Part shown: positions 1 to 10,466 of the stretch, piece by piece
How positions within the stretch are numbered: the stretch's first letter is position 1
Layout of the letters: every line of letters starts with the position of its first letter
DNA from: Chaenocephalus aceratus
Lineage: Eukaryota; Chordata; Actinopteri; Perciformes; Channichthyidae
Reading direction: 5' to 3'
Length of the DNA stretch: 64,000 nucleotides
Assembly: GCA_023974075.1 (NCBI GenBank)
Contig: CM043798.1
Location: 18,342,941 to 18,406,940 of the forward strand
Translations under genes and position numbers: made by a program
The notes under the pieces: model-generated
What the model was told of the DNA's origin: nothing
Seen by the model: only the letters and a program-made list of their open reading frames with translations
Database searches by the model: none

Positions 1-419
1 CCGCGGAAATAAAAAAAAATACAGGCTGAGGATAAAAGTGCAAAGGAAGAGAAAAAGTGTTTTGTGTTTCCTCCTCAACATAAACTCCAGGCTCCCCTCT
101 ATTCTCTGTTTGCTGGGGTAATACTGGGGAGTAAAAAAAGGGCAGTGGCCTTGGGCATTAAATAAAATATTAAGGTTGAAGATGAATGTGAAGAAAAGAA
201 GGGGAAAATACATTATTTCCAAAAGACATGTAAACCCCAGACATCTCTGTGTCCTTCCATTGCAGGCCTGAATGACCTCTCCTCGACTGGGTATCCCTTC
301 CCTCCTCCGGCGTACAACCCTGGCAATCTTGGTTGGAACACCTCAACCACCTCCACTACAAGCCCCAGCCATGCAGTCAGCGTCAACTCCAAGCTCGACA
401 ACAGCGGGATAAACAAACC

Positions 420-733
420 CGATGCCCTAGGAGACCCAAGCAGGTGTTTGGGAAACAAACCTCAGTAATGCCTTTCTCAACGGACTCACAGACACAGCGC
501 AAGCTAAACAAAATGCTGGCCGCTCACAATACCGAGGGAGAGGCAGAGGAGGTTTTCTGAGGCAGAGGACGAGAAGCAAGACCTTCATTTGACGAAAGAT
601 GTTTCAAGTGTTGAACATTGGATTATGGGACTGCTCACAGAACACTGGCAGAGTGGAGGCAGAGGGGGACAGCAAGGAAGGGGCCCAATCGAGCGAGATG
701 GAAATTCAGCCAGCAGCATCTAACCAGGGAAGT

Positions 734-740
<7 letters not shown>
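420..740 (+). pseudogene. ERV-A gag nucleocapsid remnant
   Basis: One frame through 455-575 reads an Ala/Gln/Asn stretch followed by an Arg-Gly-rich run (RGRGRGGF), typical of a retroviral nucleocapsid linker. Just downstream, around 598-650, a frame shows Arg-Cys-Phe-Lys-Cys, the start of a CCHC zinc knuckle, but the rest is scrambled by frameshifts. A (CA)n run follows at once. The assignment rests on this composition and on the protease remnant 200 bases downstream. An overlapping exon-like frame at 266-443 is discussed in the findings. Confidence 0.55.
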
Positions 741-767
<27 letters not shown>

Positions 768-782
768 ACACACACACACACA

Positions 783-831
<49 letters not shown>
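735..831. repeat. (CA)n microsatellite
   Basis: About 97 bases of nearly pure CA dinucleotide with two CC interruptions. It lies between the gag and protease remnants of ERV-A and has probably expanded after the element died. Confidence 0.97.
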
Positions 832-833
<2 letters not shown>

Positions 834-939
834 CATCATACATGCTATTGAGAAATTAGAAGAATTAGAGGACATGTCTGTAATTAAAAAGGGTACATAT
901 TTGAAATATGACAGTGAATGTTTGCGTTAAGAAATGTCC

Positions 940-1260
940 CACCATTTTTGGTTGATTCTGGGGCTACACATTCTGTGGTAAAAAAGGGTAGATTTGCCTG
1001 AATGCAAATTTAGTGATAGATTTATTCATGTGGCTGGGTTTATGAAAAGGAGAAGTTTTCTGTACCACTTCAGAGTGGAGATAACGGTGTTGACGTAAAT
1101 CCATTTCCCACATCAGTAAAAAACAGTTATTTTTATCATCTGCCTGCCCAATACATTTACTGGGCAGAGATCTGATTCTCCGGCTCGGCTTGGACCTCAT
1201 TTTTCCACAAATTAGGGTCTTAAAGTCCGACAGCCATCTCCTACGATGGTTCAAAAAAGT
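940..1260 (+). pseudogene. ERV-A retroviral aspartic protease remnant
   Basis: Around 950-980 the plus strand encodes Val-Asp-Ser-Gly-Ala-Thr followed by a hydrophobic turn, the DSGAT active-site signature of retroviral proteases. Protease-like sequence continues in a neighbouring frame to about 1100 and then fades. Retroviral proteases are homodimers with one such loop per subunit. No intact frame survives. Bases 1261-1859 should be the protease-RT spacer, but I see no recognisable motif there. Confidence 0.7.
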
Positions 1261-1859
1261 GTCATTTGATGATAAAGAACTGGTGAATGTGTATCAATGG
1301 GCTGCTGACATATCCTGATTTTCAGGAGTTGTTTGCGTTTGACTGGTCAACGTGGTTTTCCACCTGCTGTGTGGAAACTTCTCATTTTGCATTGTACTGC
1401 TAACGTGGTTGAAAGATCCGTGTAAAATGCTATGATGAGAGTTTTACTGTTAGAATGTGTGAATGATGAGCTCATATTTAAAAATGTATTGGAATTCGCT
1501 GGGTAGCGCTGTCTCTGTTAGACCTCACAACACACACAAAACACAACCAGCTGTGTCAAAATCCCAGGGGCGGTCCACACATTCACTAGCCAGGGGGCCA
1601 CTGATAGATGGAGGGATTTGGGTCCCAATCGTTAAAGATTGGGAGTCAGTCACTGATTGGACACCTACACACACAGAATATGTCATGTACTCTATGTCAC
1701 GTGACGTGTATCAAAGGAAAATGTGCACGAACGTAGCCGTTCTGCGCACATTGCTGTTGGTTGAGGATAAGGTAATTCTCATATCTCTGAGCTTCCTGCC
1801 GCGCTTTCAGAGGTGCCATACTCACTCTGGGCAGCTCACAGATATGACGTAGGTTTAAT

Positions 1860-2235
1860 GTTCACGTTCCGTACCGTACCCATTGAAACGTGAAGCTGTT
1901 GATGGCATTCGGCCACTGTTTACCTCTCTGCTTAAACAAGGGGTCATTATTCCGTGTAACGATTCCAGTGTTTCCTGTCAAAAAGATCAGAGACAAACCT
2001 CCTGACGAGTGGAGATTTGTCCAGGATTTACGATGTAAATGCAGCTGTGCATGCACGCTCGTCCGGAATTCTTATCTGATTATTTCAAAGGTTCCAGCCT
2101 CTGCAACATATTTTACTGCCATAGATGTCTCAAATGCATTTTTTCAGTGTTCCGGTACACAAAGACAGTCAATTTTTGTTCACATTTGAATATAATGGTA
2201 AACCTTACACATTCACACGTTTGTGTTAAGACTAA
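1860..2235 (+). pseudogene. ERV-A reverse transcriptase, N-terminal fingers/palm remnant
   Basis: The frame over 1890-2035 shows the RT entry region: a loop ending in Gln-Gly-Val-Ile, then Phe-Pro-Val-Lys-Lys and Glu-Trp-Arg-Phe-Val-Gln-Asp-Leu-Arg. A shifted frame at about 2095-2160 shows Ile-Asp-Val-Ser-Asn-Ala-Phe-Phe, the motif A region with the first catalytic Asp. Homology stops near 2225. The YXDD region, thumb and connection are missing, replaced by unrelated sequence until RNase H resumes near 3700. Confidence 0.8.
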
Positions 2236-2560
2236 ATGTTAAAAAAGTCACTAAGCGACAGATGATGTCATTCTTGCGTATGTGTTCATAACACACGGCT
2301 GTTGTTATGCTTGCTGTGACGTTACATTAGTCCGTTCTCTGCTTGTAATTATGCCGTTACAAGCTTCAAAGTTGTATTTATCATCTGAATTTGCCGAAAA
2401 CAAGTTTAATATTCTGAAAGCCAATACTTTGAAGATGTATAAGTGAGGTGTCTTGAGTAGTCAAAATTACCTACAAATCATTGTACACACGTGTACATAT
2501 TATTCTATTTTTATGCAGCTCTGTGTGATTTTGTAGCTACAATTCAGACTAATACACTAC

Positions 2561-2990
2561 CAGAAGTGGAATAAGTACTCAGATCTTGTACTTGAGTAAA
2601 AGTAGAAGTACCAGAGTGTTACAGTAACAGTCCTGCATTCAAAAGGTTCCTCAAGTAAAAGTAGAAAAGTATTATCAGAATATAGTGAAAGTAAAGACAG
2701 TAAAAGTAGTCGTTGTGCAGATTGGTCCAGTTCAGAATAATATATATATATGTTTTATAAGGATTGATCATGAAAGTGTTCTCAAAGCTGGTGAAGGTGC
2801 AGCTAGTCTGAAGTACTTTGTATACTGCAGGGTAGCTTGTGGATTTATTCCAGGTGGAACTAAAGTCTGATTCAACACTTGATTATATTTCACATCATTC
2901 ATCCAGATCTGTGAAGTAACTAAAGGTATTACATACATGTAGTGAAGGAAAAGTACACCATGTACCTATGACTTATGTTCACTTCCAACC
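2561..2990. mobile_element. Degenerate hAT-like non-autonomous element of the AAGTAC-rich fish family
   Basis: The left end (CAGAAGTGG...) and dense AGTAC, ACTTGAG and AAAGTAGAAGTAC motifs match in style the better preserved element at 63400-63931. The right end near 2980-2990 is degraded and no target duplication is recognised, so the boundary is approximate. It sits in the gap where the ERV-A RT catalytic domain should be. Confidence 0.6.
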
Positions 2991-3690
2991 TAAAAGTACC
3001 TCAAAAAAAAAAAAATAGTAATCAATAACGTATTGAAAAGTTATTTGCTGATTGTTTTTATATCGGCTCAGCCAGGTTATATGGGAGGCCCAGTCTACGT
3101 ACACTCTAACAACAAATGCATTGGCTTAACAAAGAAAATCAAGGCAATAGGTTGCATCGATGGTTATTGAGTTAAGACAACTTCTATTGAAATGTTGTTA
3201 AAGCAACAAAGTTATTTGGGTTAGGGGAGAAGGCTTTTCCTCTGCAATCAGAGGGTTTTCAATTACCACTCACTTAATAATTGGTAGCATAAAAACAAGT
3301 TTTTAAGTTGATTACTCCAAAGTTCCAACTTGTTTTACCGTATGATTTAAATATAATCTTAAATTGTATGTACTTAATTACCACATGTTGAACATGAACA
3401 CATGTTTTTAAGTTGACAACTATTTATAAATTAAGTTGCTCCAAATAATATTGTATTCAATAGGGTTTTTCTCTTAGCTTTTTCATGTTTTTTGCCTTTA
3501 AAGAAAGAAATTAATTGATTCCACAACAAAAATATTAGGCAATTCATTTTTTTTGAACTGCAGGTGTTTATTTCAACACATGATGTTTCAAAAGGAGAGA
3601 CTTCATTTAGTTTTGAATATTGCCTGAAGACGGTTGACGTAATTTCCATTGTGTGCACACCTAGACCGGACTTAAAGACAGACAGGTTTT
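2991..3690. other. Unassigned AT-rich sequence inside ERV-A
   Basis: No coding motif is seen. The stretch has runs such as AACAAGTTTTTAAGTTGAT and short internal complementarity, suggesting further decayed insertion DNA between the RT and RNase H remnants. Confidence 0.4.
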
Positions 3691-3699
3691 TATTGTTTG

Positions 3700-4235
3700 G
3701 ACTTAAAAGACGTTCCTCTGACCAACGCTGACCTCATTTTGTATGTTGATGGGGTCTGCCTCTCGCGACCAAGGGGGCACTAATTTATTCGTTTTTGTTT
3801 TTTTTGTTGTTGTTTTTTGTTGTTTTTTTTTCTGTTGTTTCAGATTCTGCTGTTCTCCGTTCTGGACCGCTTCCATGTCACCTCTCAGCACAGGCAGCAG
3901 AGCTCATCGCACTAACTGAAGCCTGCACGTTTGCAGAAGGCAAAACCGTGACTATTTACACTGACTCACGATATGCTTTCGGGGTAGTACAACCCGATTT
4001 TGGGGCTATTTGGAAGTGTAAGACAATTTCTTAAATCTGATGGCAAACCAGTACTTACCATGTACTGGTTGCAGGCTTACTAGACGCCAGTCTGCTCCCA
4101 TCTGAGGTTGCAGTCTGTAAATGTGCCGCACACGCAAGCAGTACAGACCCAGTTTCCCTAGGAAATGCGTCTGCTGACTCAGCCGCAAAGGCAGCTGCTC
4201 TGATTCCTCTCGCACCTCACGCACACTCATTTGTT
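3700..4235 (+). pseudogene. ERV-A RNase H remnant
   Basis: The frame starts near 3735 with Leu-Tyr-Val-Asp-Gly, the first catalytic Asp. It is interrupted by a T-rich low-complexity insertion at about 3783-3840. It then shows Ala-Gln-Ala-Ala-Glu-Leu-Ile-Ala-Leu (catalytic Glu) and Ile-Tyr-Thr-Asp-Ser-Arg-Tyr-Ala (second Asp) before 4010. A shifted frame at 4080-4200 carries the C-terminal Cys-Ala-Ala-His and an alanine-rich Ala-Asp-Ser-Ala-Ala-Lys segment. The catalytic residues are present but the frame is broken at least twice. Confidence 0.85.
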
Positions 4236-5020
4236 AAAATCCCTGTCTCCTCCTTTACTGACAAAATGTCATCACTGACTTCCATGCAGCAGCTAGCTAC
4301 GCCAGTTGAGAAGGCTCAATGGAAGGCTGCTGGGGCTGTTTTTTGGGTTGGCCCAAATTCCAATCCATGTCTTCCCAGACATTTTTTCCCTCATTTCGCT
4401 AAGTTGACACATGGGTGGGATCATGTGTCAAAAGGGGGGATGTTAGAGTCTATAAATCAGGAGTGGTTCACAAGGGGGTTCACAGTAACAGCTCAAAAGC
4501 ACTGTGAAGCATGCTAATCTGCATTATGCATTATGCAAAATTACAAACTAGCAAAATGCTGTGCAGACACAGGTCTGTCATGGACACAAGCTCTGCCCAT
4601 TGTGCTGATGTACATGAGAATGCGGAAAAGAACACGGAGTCAACTCAGCCCATTTGAAATCCTTTTTGGGGCTCCTCCACAGATTGGACTCAAGGCTCCA
4701 GGATGTCCTCTTCCCTCCACAACTTTGTGTGAGGATGCTATGTTGTCATATTGTGTTACCTATCATCCACCTTAGCAGACATCCGACGTCAAGTAGCCGC
4801 AGCCTTGCCTACCCCTGCCACTGGTCCGCTTCACCGCCTTCAAACCGGGCGACTTCGTGCTGGTCAAGGATTTCCGGAGAAAGAGCTGGAAATCCAATCG
4901 TTGGCAAGGTCCCTACCAGGTACTTCTCGTCACCCAGACAGCGGTCAAGGTCGCCGAGAGAGCTACATGGGTCCACGCCAGCCACTGCAAGGTCGTGGTC
5001 ACAGGAAAGGAGAAACGATA
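4236..5020 (+). pseudogene. ERV-A integrase: zinc-binding and C-terminal parts, catalytic core missing
   Basis: Codons from 4266 to 4517 encode the N-terminal HHCC domain: spaced His residues in HFFPHFAKLTH and ending Cys-Glu-Ala-Cys. Immediately after a short AT-rich junction at about 4517-4533 the sequence resumes beyond the catalytic core with Leu-Ser-Trp-Thr-Gln-Ala-Leu-Pro, then Ser-Pro-Phe-Glu-Ile-Leu-Phe-Gly. The C-terminal SH3-like region (Gly-Asp-Phe-Val-Leu-Val-Lys and Trp-Gln-Gly-Pro-Tyr-Gln-Val) runs to about 4990 in shifted frames. The D,D-35-E segment is absent, which looks like one internal deletion of a few hundred bases. Confidence 0.85.
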
Positions 5021-5024
5021 GAAA

Positions 5025-5263
5025 CAGATGACAACAAGTGACATGTCCAAGTCACCAACAGATGACAACAAGTGACATGTTCAAGTCACCAACAGATGAC
5101 AACAAGTGACATGTCCAAGTCACCAACAGATGACAACAAGTGACATGTTCAAGTCACCAACAGATGACAACAAGTGACATGTTCAGTCACCAACAGATGA
5201 CAACAAGTGACGTGTCCGAGTCACCAACAGAGATGACAGCAAGTGACGTGTCCTAGTCACCAC
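5025..5263. repeat. 34-bp minisatellite, about 7 copies, at the ERV-A pol/env junction
   Basis: Units start at 5025, 5059, 5093, 5127, 5161, 5194 and 5228. Each begins CAGATGACAACAAGTGACAT and continues to a CAAGTCACCAA-type end. Copies are 33-36 bases and differ at a few positions. The array ends about 20 bases inside the longest env-like frame, whose first ATG (5243) falls in the last unit. Confidence 0.95.
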
Positions 5264-7246
5264 CAGCACCACACTTGCACTACATGCACCAAAACACACT
5301 ACACACAAGGTGTCACGAGCGAGTGCCAGCTGAGCGGTTCCATATGCTCTCTGGTTCCTCGTTTGTGTTATCAGTGTGCGAAGTCTGACGGTCCGTGTCA
5401 CGAAATCGACCGAGAGAATACACTCACACACTCCATGGAACATTTCCCCCTCGTGATGAGGGCTCGCCTGGAGAGACGACAACGCAACCGTGAGCAATGT
5501 GAATGCTACTGGAGAGCCTGGACACTCATAGAATGGTTCCTCTGCATACTTGCCATGATAGTTGTGTTAGGACTAGTCCTATATTTTATGTATCCATTTC
5601 AGCATACAGCATGTCAGCCAAAATCGAGGTATCTAAGAGGTACATGGGGAAAGCAGGGCGAACCACATTTATTTTATTTTGTTGTCTGTATGTATGTATC
5701 CGGCGCCGACCCGTGTGGCACATTTTACATAGACATCGCGCCCAAAACTCAGACCCCGGAAAAGCGTAAGCAACCTTTGACGCCACTATTGACATCCATA
5801 GGTACATCTACATTTAATCTATACATAGGCGATAACGACCAAAGCAACATTGATGTGGGTCAGACCAGTAATGGGATCACCGGTAACGTCTGGTGGCACA
5901 CTCTGAGATCATTCTTGCAGGCCGCAGGACAAAATGGGTCATGTTATGCATGCACCCTTTTCCCCCAGGACTCATCGATGTCCGTGCCAGTTCGTCCGCG
6001 CTCTCTGACCCAGGTTGAACACCTCTGCGCGTTTATGGCTCTGACAAAGCCCATCAAGGGTGAAGACAGCGTAACCGAGTGGCGTTATGCTAGGCAGCTT
6101 CCCCCACCATGCAGCAATCGGTCTGACTCCTCTTTGCGTGCATCCACGCTTGATACCACATACGCAAAGTACCAACCCGTCAGCCATGTGCACCCCAGTC
6201 AAGGAGAGGGATGAAACACAGCCTCTGCATCCAGAGAGTTTACCACAAAACGTCTTTGACACCACCTTATTTTTTCCTAGGCACTACTACTGGTTGTACT
6301 CGCATCCTACTGAACACATGCGGTGACGGTGCTTACAAAATCTCGTATTGTCACATATCTGGTGCCCCTGAAAGAATCCTTTCTAACGTAGCATTCCCTG
6401 ATGTTAAACATATCTCCCTGCAACTGGCGTGGCCCAGTGATGCTGGGTTTAGCGCGCCAGAAGATTACGTTTGGTTGTGCGGCAACAAGCTCTATCAAGT
6501 TTCTGGCTCCCCTCTGGATAGGTACATGCACTCTAGTGGATTTGAATCCAGCAGTCACTGTACTCACGTCCTTAATGCACACGACACATCATTACCCAGA
6601 GTTCCAACACCCCGACCACCACAAGGTAAAAAGAGATATGACGTCCACTGGAGCTAAATTCATGGGTGGCCTGTTCCCATGGTGGGGTACAGTAAACAAT
6701 GCCCATAAAATAGATACCTTACACGTCCGGCTAGAGAACCTCACTTACGAGACGACGCAAGGCTTCCAGGCATTGACCCCATTCATAATAGCCTCTAGGA
6801 ACATGCTCATGCAGCACCAATTCGCTCTTGACCTTTTGTTCGCCTCAAAGGGTGGCCTGTGTCATGTGATCGGTGACTCCTGTTGCACTTACATTCCCGA
6901 CGCCACCAAGAACATCACTGACACCGTGCTGCATCTTAACAACCTGTTAGCTGACATGAAAGCTGATGACATATCCAACGCAGGGGGCTGGGACTGGTGG
7001 GCCTGGCTTACATCAGGCGGGTGGAAAGCATGGCTGGCTAGTATAGTTACACCCCTGGCGATCATGTTTGGCCTATTAATCAGTTGTACCTGTGTGATTA
7101 TCCCAATACTGAAGAAATGCGTTTCCAGTATGGTGTCCTCAGCTTTCGTTCAGTATACTACTATTCCATTACAAGACAATCCTTTGCGCCACAGTGAGAT
7201 AGATCAGCTAGAATCAGAAGAGTCTGATTCCGATTCATCAATATAA
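5243..7246 (+). pseudogene. env: ERV-A envelope glycoprotein, frame-disrupted
   Basis: Env is the surface/transmembrane glycoprotein. The first block (5243-6214, 323 codons) has a long polar N-terminus, one hydrophobic anchor at residues about 93-118, and a Cys-Tyr-Ala-Cys CXXC motif at 234-237 in the surface-subunit region. It stops at 6212-6214. Env-like sequence continues in another frame over about 6230-6510, then returns to the first frame to 7246. The last block contains a basic Lys-Val-Lys-Arg cleavage-type site, a CX6CC motif (codons at 6860 and 6881-6886), a membrane span at about 7040-7110 and an acidic tail. The CXXC plus CX6CC pair is typical of gamma-type Env. At least two frameshifts make it a pseudogene. 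Confidence 0.88.
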
Positions 7247-7423
7247 TCATGTGTGTATCTCCTCTCTTATGCTTACATTATATTGGAGTCTGTCCTCCAC
7301 AAAAACAGCCAGTTTTCTATGATATATTTGTGATGTGTTTACTTAAACCAGCGATGGAGTGTATTCATTGATGTGTTATATCAGTCTATCCTATCATTTG
7401 TTTTTTCTATTGATCAAGTATGA

Positions 7424-7437
7424 TCAAAAGGGGAGAA
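7424..7437 (+). promoter_or_regulatory. ERV-A polypurine tract
   Basis: The purine run AAAAGGGGAGAA directly abuts the TG that opens the LTR at 7438. This is the expected plus-strand primer position. Confidence 0.85.
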
Positions 7438-7713
7438 TGTAGTGGAAATTTTTATTTTATTATCCTTTTCTTATTTCTTTCATATGCTTAAACCAAATGC
7501 TTCTCATTTCTGATATATTCTTACTATTATTATATATCTCTGCTTCCTCTCCTTCAAGGCCAAAGAGCTGCTTTGGCTACTAAGAGACTCAGTCAGACAC
7601 ATCACGAACTTCCCTGCTCTGAGAACCGTTATGCTATCTACTCAAGGCCACTGGGTGTCTCATCAACAATCTGACTGTGTGAACCCAGATTGTTCTCTTT
7701 CCCACTCCTTTTC

Positions 7714-7720
7714 TATATAA
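7714..7720 (+). promoter_or_regulatory. TATA-like box of ERV-A LTR
   Basis: TATATAA inside the LTR, about 105 bases before the polyadenylation signal. Confidence 0.6.
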
Positions 7721-7822
7721 CCTTTGTCTTTCCATTGATCTGCGCACTCTCACGCAGACTATCCTATACTCTGTGCGACTTGTGACATTATTATATTATT
7801 GTATGGTTTGTTTGAAGCTTCA

Positions 7823-7828
7823 AATAAA
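7823..7828 (+). terminator. Polyadenylation signal of ERV-A LTR
   Basis: AATAAA followed by a further AATAACC-type context in the 3' third of the LTR. Confidence 0.6.
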
Positions 7829-9409
7829 TAACCAAAAGACAGCTTTGCTTGATTCACCATTTATTTGTTTTGATCATTTGACTTGTACTCTCAAGCGCTG
7901 TGTTGGGTCCTAGATTTCCATAACATCAGACAGCCGCACCATCTGCTCAAGCCATTACGGTTGTTTGCAGGCTGATGAAGGTATACATTGGGAGGAAATA
8001 GGTTTCAAAATGAGAGAAAGGCTGAATTGGCCAGCTGTGATCAGCATTACAAGGGAGAGATTGATATAGGTATTACTGTAGGAATTTGTGAGGAAAATGA
8101 GCTGCAAGCTGAAATGTGAAAGAGAGAAAAGTGGAAAAAAATGCATCCTGGTGCCAGCGAGGTATGCATACAATCACTGATTCAACTGCTGGCTTGCAGA
8201 GGAGGGAATAAATTAACCCTTCCACCTGCCTGAGGGCCTCAACATGATAGGGCTAATGTTACTTAACATGTGAGTCGATTAACATTCATTAAAATACATT
8301 GCATTAATGATAATCATGAAAGCTTTGACAATCTGTCGTTCAATGACAAATTATTAAAAACGTTCTGAATTGTGAATGTTTCGTCAAGGAGCTCAACCAA
8401 ACCGAATATTAAAGTTAACTTTTCTTTTTCTTTTAAATATAATCAATTCAAAGTGTGCTTCGGAGTAAGTAAATATAATTTGTCTTGGCAAAGTACACTG
8501 TTGCTCCCTTACTTAATCTCATTTAACCACAACATGCCACCCATAACTTACTTTTCCACCACCATATAAATAATATAGTACAGTTAGGAGCTCTATGAGG
8601 AATGTGTGCATAATAGCAATCTTGTATATCATTTTTACAAATGTTAAAAGGCACTTTGTTTATTACCATAGAGAAAATGCCAGTCATTGATTATTCATTT
8701 GACCACCTAATTTTGCTTAAACTTTGAGGTAGGGCGCAGCAGCTGGCATGTTTGTCACCAGAGTTAAAAAATACTCAAACATATCAAAAGCTCACTTAAT
8801 AATACATTGTTGGTTTGCTCTAAAGACAATATTGTAACAAACAAATTGAAGTCTTTTGACACTGTCATGCTAAAATTATTCCTTGGCAAAAAGTGGGAGT
8901 TGCAGTAATTTGAGGACAAGACTTAAGATATGTTGTTTGCTGAATATGTGATCATTTCAGTAAGAGGAACTGTACTTTGTGACTAATTGAAATGCTCATT
9001 TTCACAGTCTCTAATGAAACTGTGTTGTAGCCAGAGGGAGGGTCGAAGTCAGAAGAGAGCCATAAAAAGTGACAGAGCAGCAGGGCGTCTTCTGGCTGAA
9101 ATCACTCAGTCTCTGATTGTGTGCGTGGAGCGATCCTGTCACGGGATCACAGGCACAGCATGGTGCTGCCCACTGTGCTGGCAGTGATGAACATAAGGTG
9201 CCACTTACCTGCTCCTATCTGAACGGCTTGCTGACAGCCTCAAGAGCACTTTGTCTTTTGGGCTGTCAAACTGGAAAACAAGATCTCCCCAGGCAGCCTC
9301 CAGTTTAGTGACTTGGACCGATAAGGGAGTGAATGATGGACGGATGTGTGGTCTGTGGATAGAGATTACAATGACGAATGGATTGGTTAGTGGGCAAGGA
9401 GAGTGGGAG

Positions 9410-9518
<109 letters not shown>

Positions 9519-10389
9519 GCAGGATAAAATATCGAATGGCAACTAGAGTGCTTGAAAAGTAAACAGGTGGAAGGTTGAATGACCTTGGCCCAAAATGGCT
9601 TTGCTCTTGTTAAGTTTAAAGGGCTTGCTCAATGCTCATGGTGAAATTGTGTATCTTTATGTCTAGCTTCTGGTTATGTAACATACAGCTTTTATCACAT
9701 TGGTTGTGCACCGAAAGGTCAACGTTGAAATCATTTCGACAGGTGAAGTCAATGTTGATATCAACCACCCTGTGATTAATGGACAATCCACATAATTCCA
9801 TGCTGTTTTTACACAGTTTTCACACAGTTTGAAAATGTTGTTTTCCCTTCATATTGCTGATACATTAGTACTATCCAAACAAACCCAAAGCATGTGATAA
9901 ACAGCTGTGCATAGTCAGGATAAAAGAAGTGTTAAAAATCAAGTTCCCATCTTTGTTAAAATGTTTTGTATTTCCTATTGGCCTTTTACTGGTGCATTTC
10001 TGTCACACCAGCTTTCTAAAATATTTGTAAAAATGATTTTACATCTTGATCTGTTTGGCGCCCATGGAGGCAGATCACATACAGAAAAATAAAACATAAA
10101 GAAATACGTAAGTAATTCCCACCCTCTCTGCATATGCTATACAGCTTATACAGCGTTCTGGTTGAAGCGCATTCCAAGTGCTGTTTGGAGCACATCATTT
10201 CTCATGTGCACTGCAGAGGCTTAAGCCTTTCAACTGAACTTTGCTCATCATAATCTAATAACTATAATTTCTAAAACCCTTCCAAGATTTACTTTGCTCC
10301 AGTGCAAGTGTGTAATTGGAAAGAAGACTCTGGCTTTGCATTCAAATGAGCTGATTTAAAAGGCTAGGAATCACTGCAATCCTGTGTAG

Positions 10390-10392
<3 letters not shown>

Positions 10393-10429
<37 letters not shown>

Positions 10430-10431
10430 TG

Positions 10432-10464
<33 letters not shown>
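10393..10464. repeat. (GT)n microsatellite
   Basis: GT dinucleotide run with a short GCGCGTGCAT interruption near 10425-10434. Confidence 0.97.

Positions 10465-10466
<2 letters not shown>

Larger units (their letters stand above)
1..7925 (+). mobile_element. ERV-A: degraded class I (gamma/epsilon-like) endogenous retrovirus, 5' end outside window
   Basis: Remnants occur in the retroviral order gag nucleocapsid (about 420-740), protease (940-1260), RT (1860-2235), RNase H (3700-4235), integrase (4236-5020), env (5243-7246), polypurine tract and 3' LTR (7438-7925). All lie on the plus strand. No 5' LTR is visible, so the element starts left of the window or is truncated. The env CX6CC motif points to class I retroviruses. 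Stops, frameshifts, a missing RT catalytic region and a missing integrase core mark it as an old dead copy, much more decayed than ERV-B. Confidence 0.85.
7438..7925 (+). mobile_element. ERV-A 3' LTR
   Basis: The LTR is 488 bp, starting TGTAGTGGAAA and ending TTTCCATAACA, an imperfect inverted repeat of about 11 bases in the TG...CA form. It directly follows the polypurine tract. A TATA-like TATATAA lies at 7714-7720 and an AATAAA at 7823-7828, about 105 bases apart, which fits a U3/R/U5 layout. The partner LTR is not in the window, so age and target duplication cannot be judged. Confidence 0.88.

Noticed and set aside
599..859. Overlapping Thr/His and Cys/Val repeat reading frames
   Set aside because: Translations of the (CA)n microsatellite; the same applies at 9251-9562, 22426-22749 and 51063-51359.
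5025..5263. CRISPR-like spaced repeats
   Set aside because: The repeats are directly tandem without spacers, in a fish genome; it is a minisatellite.
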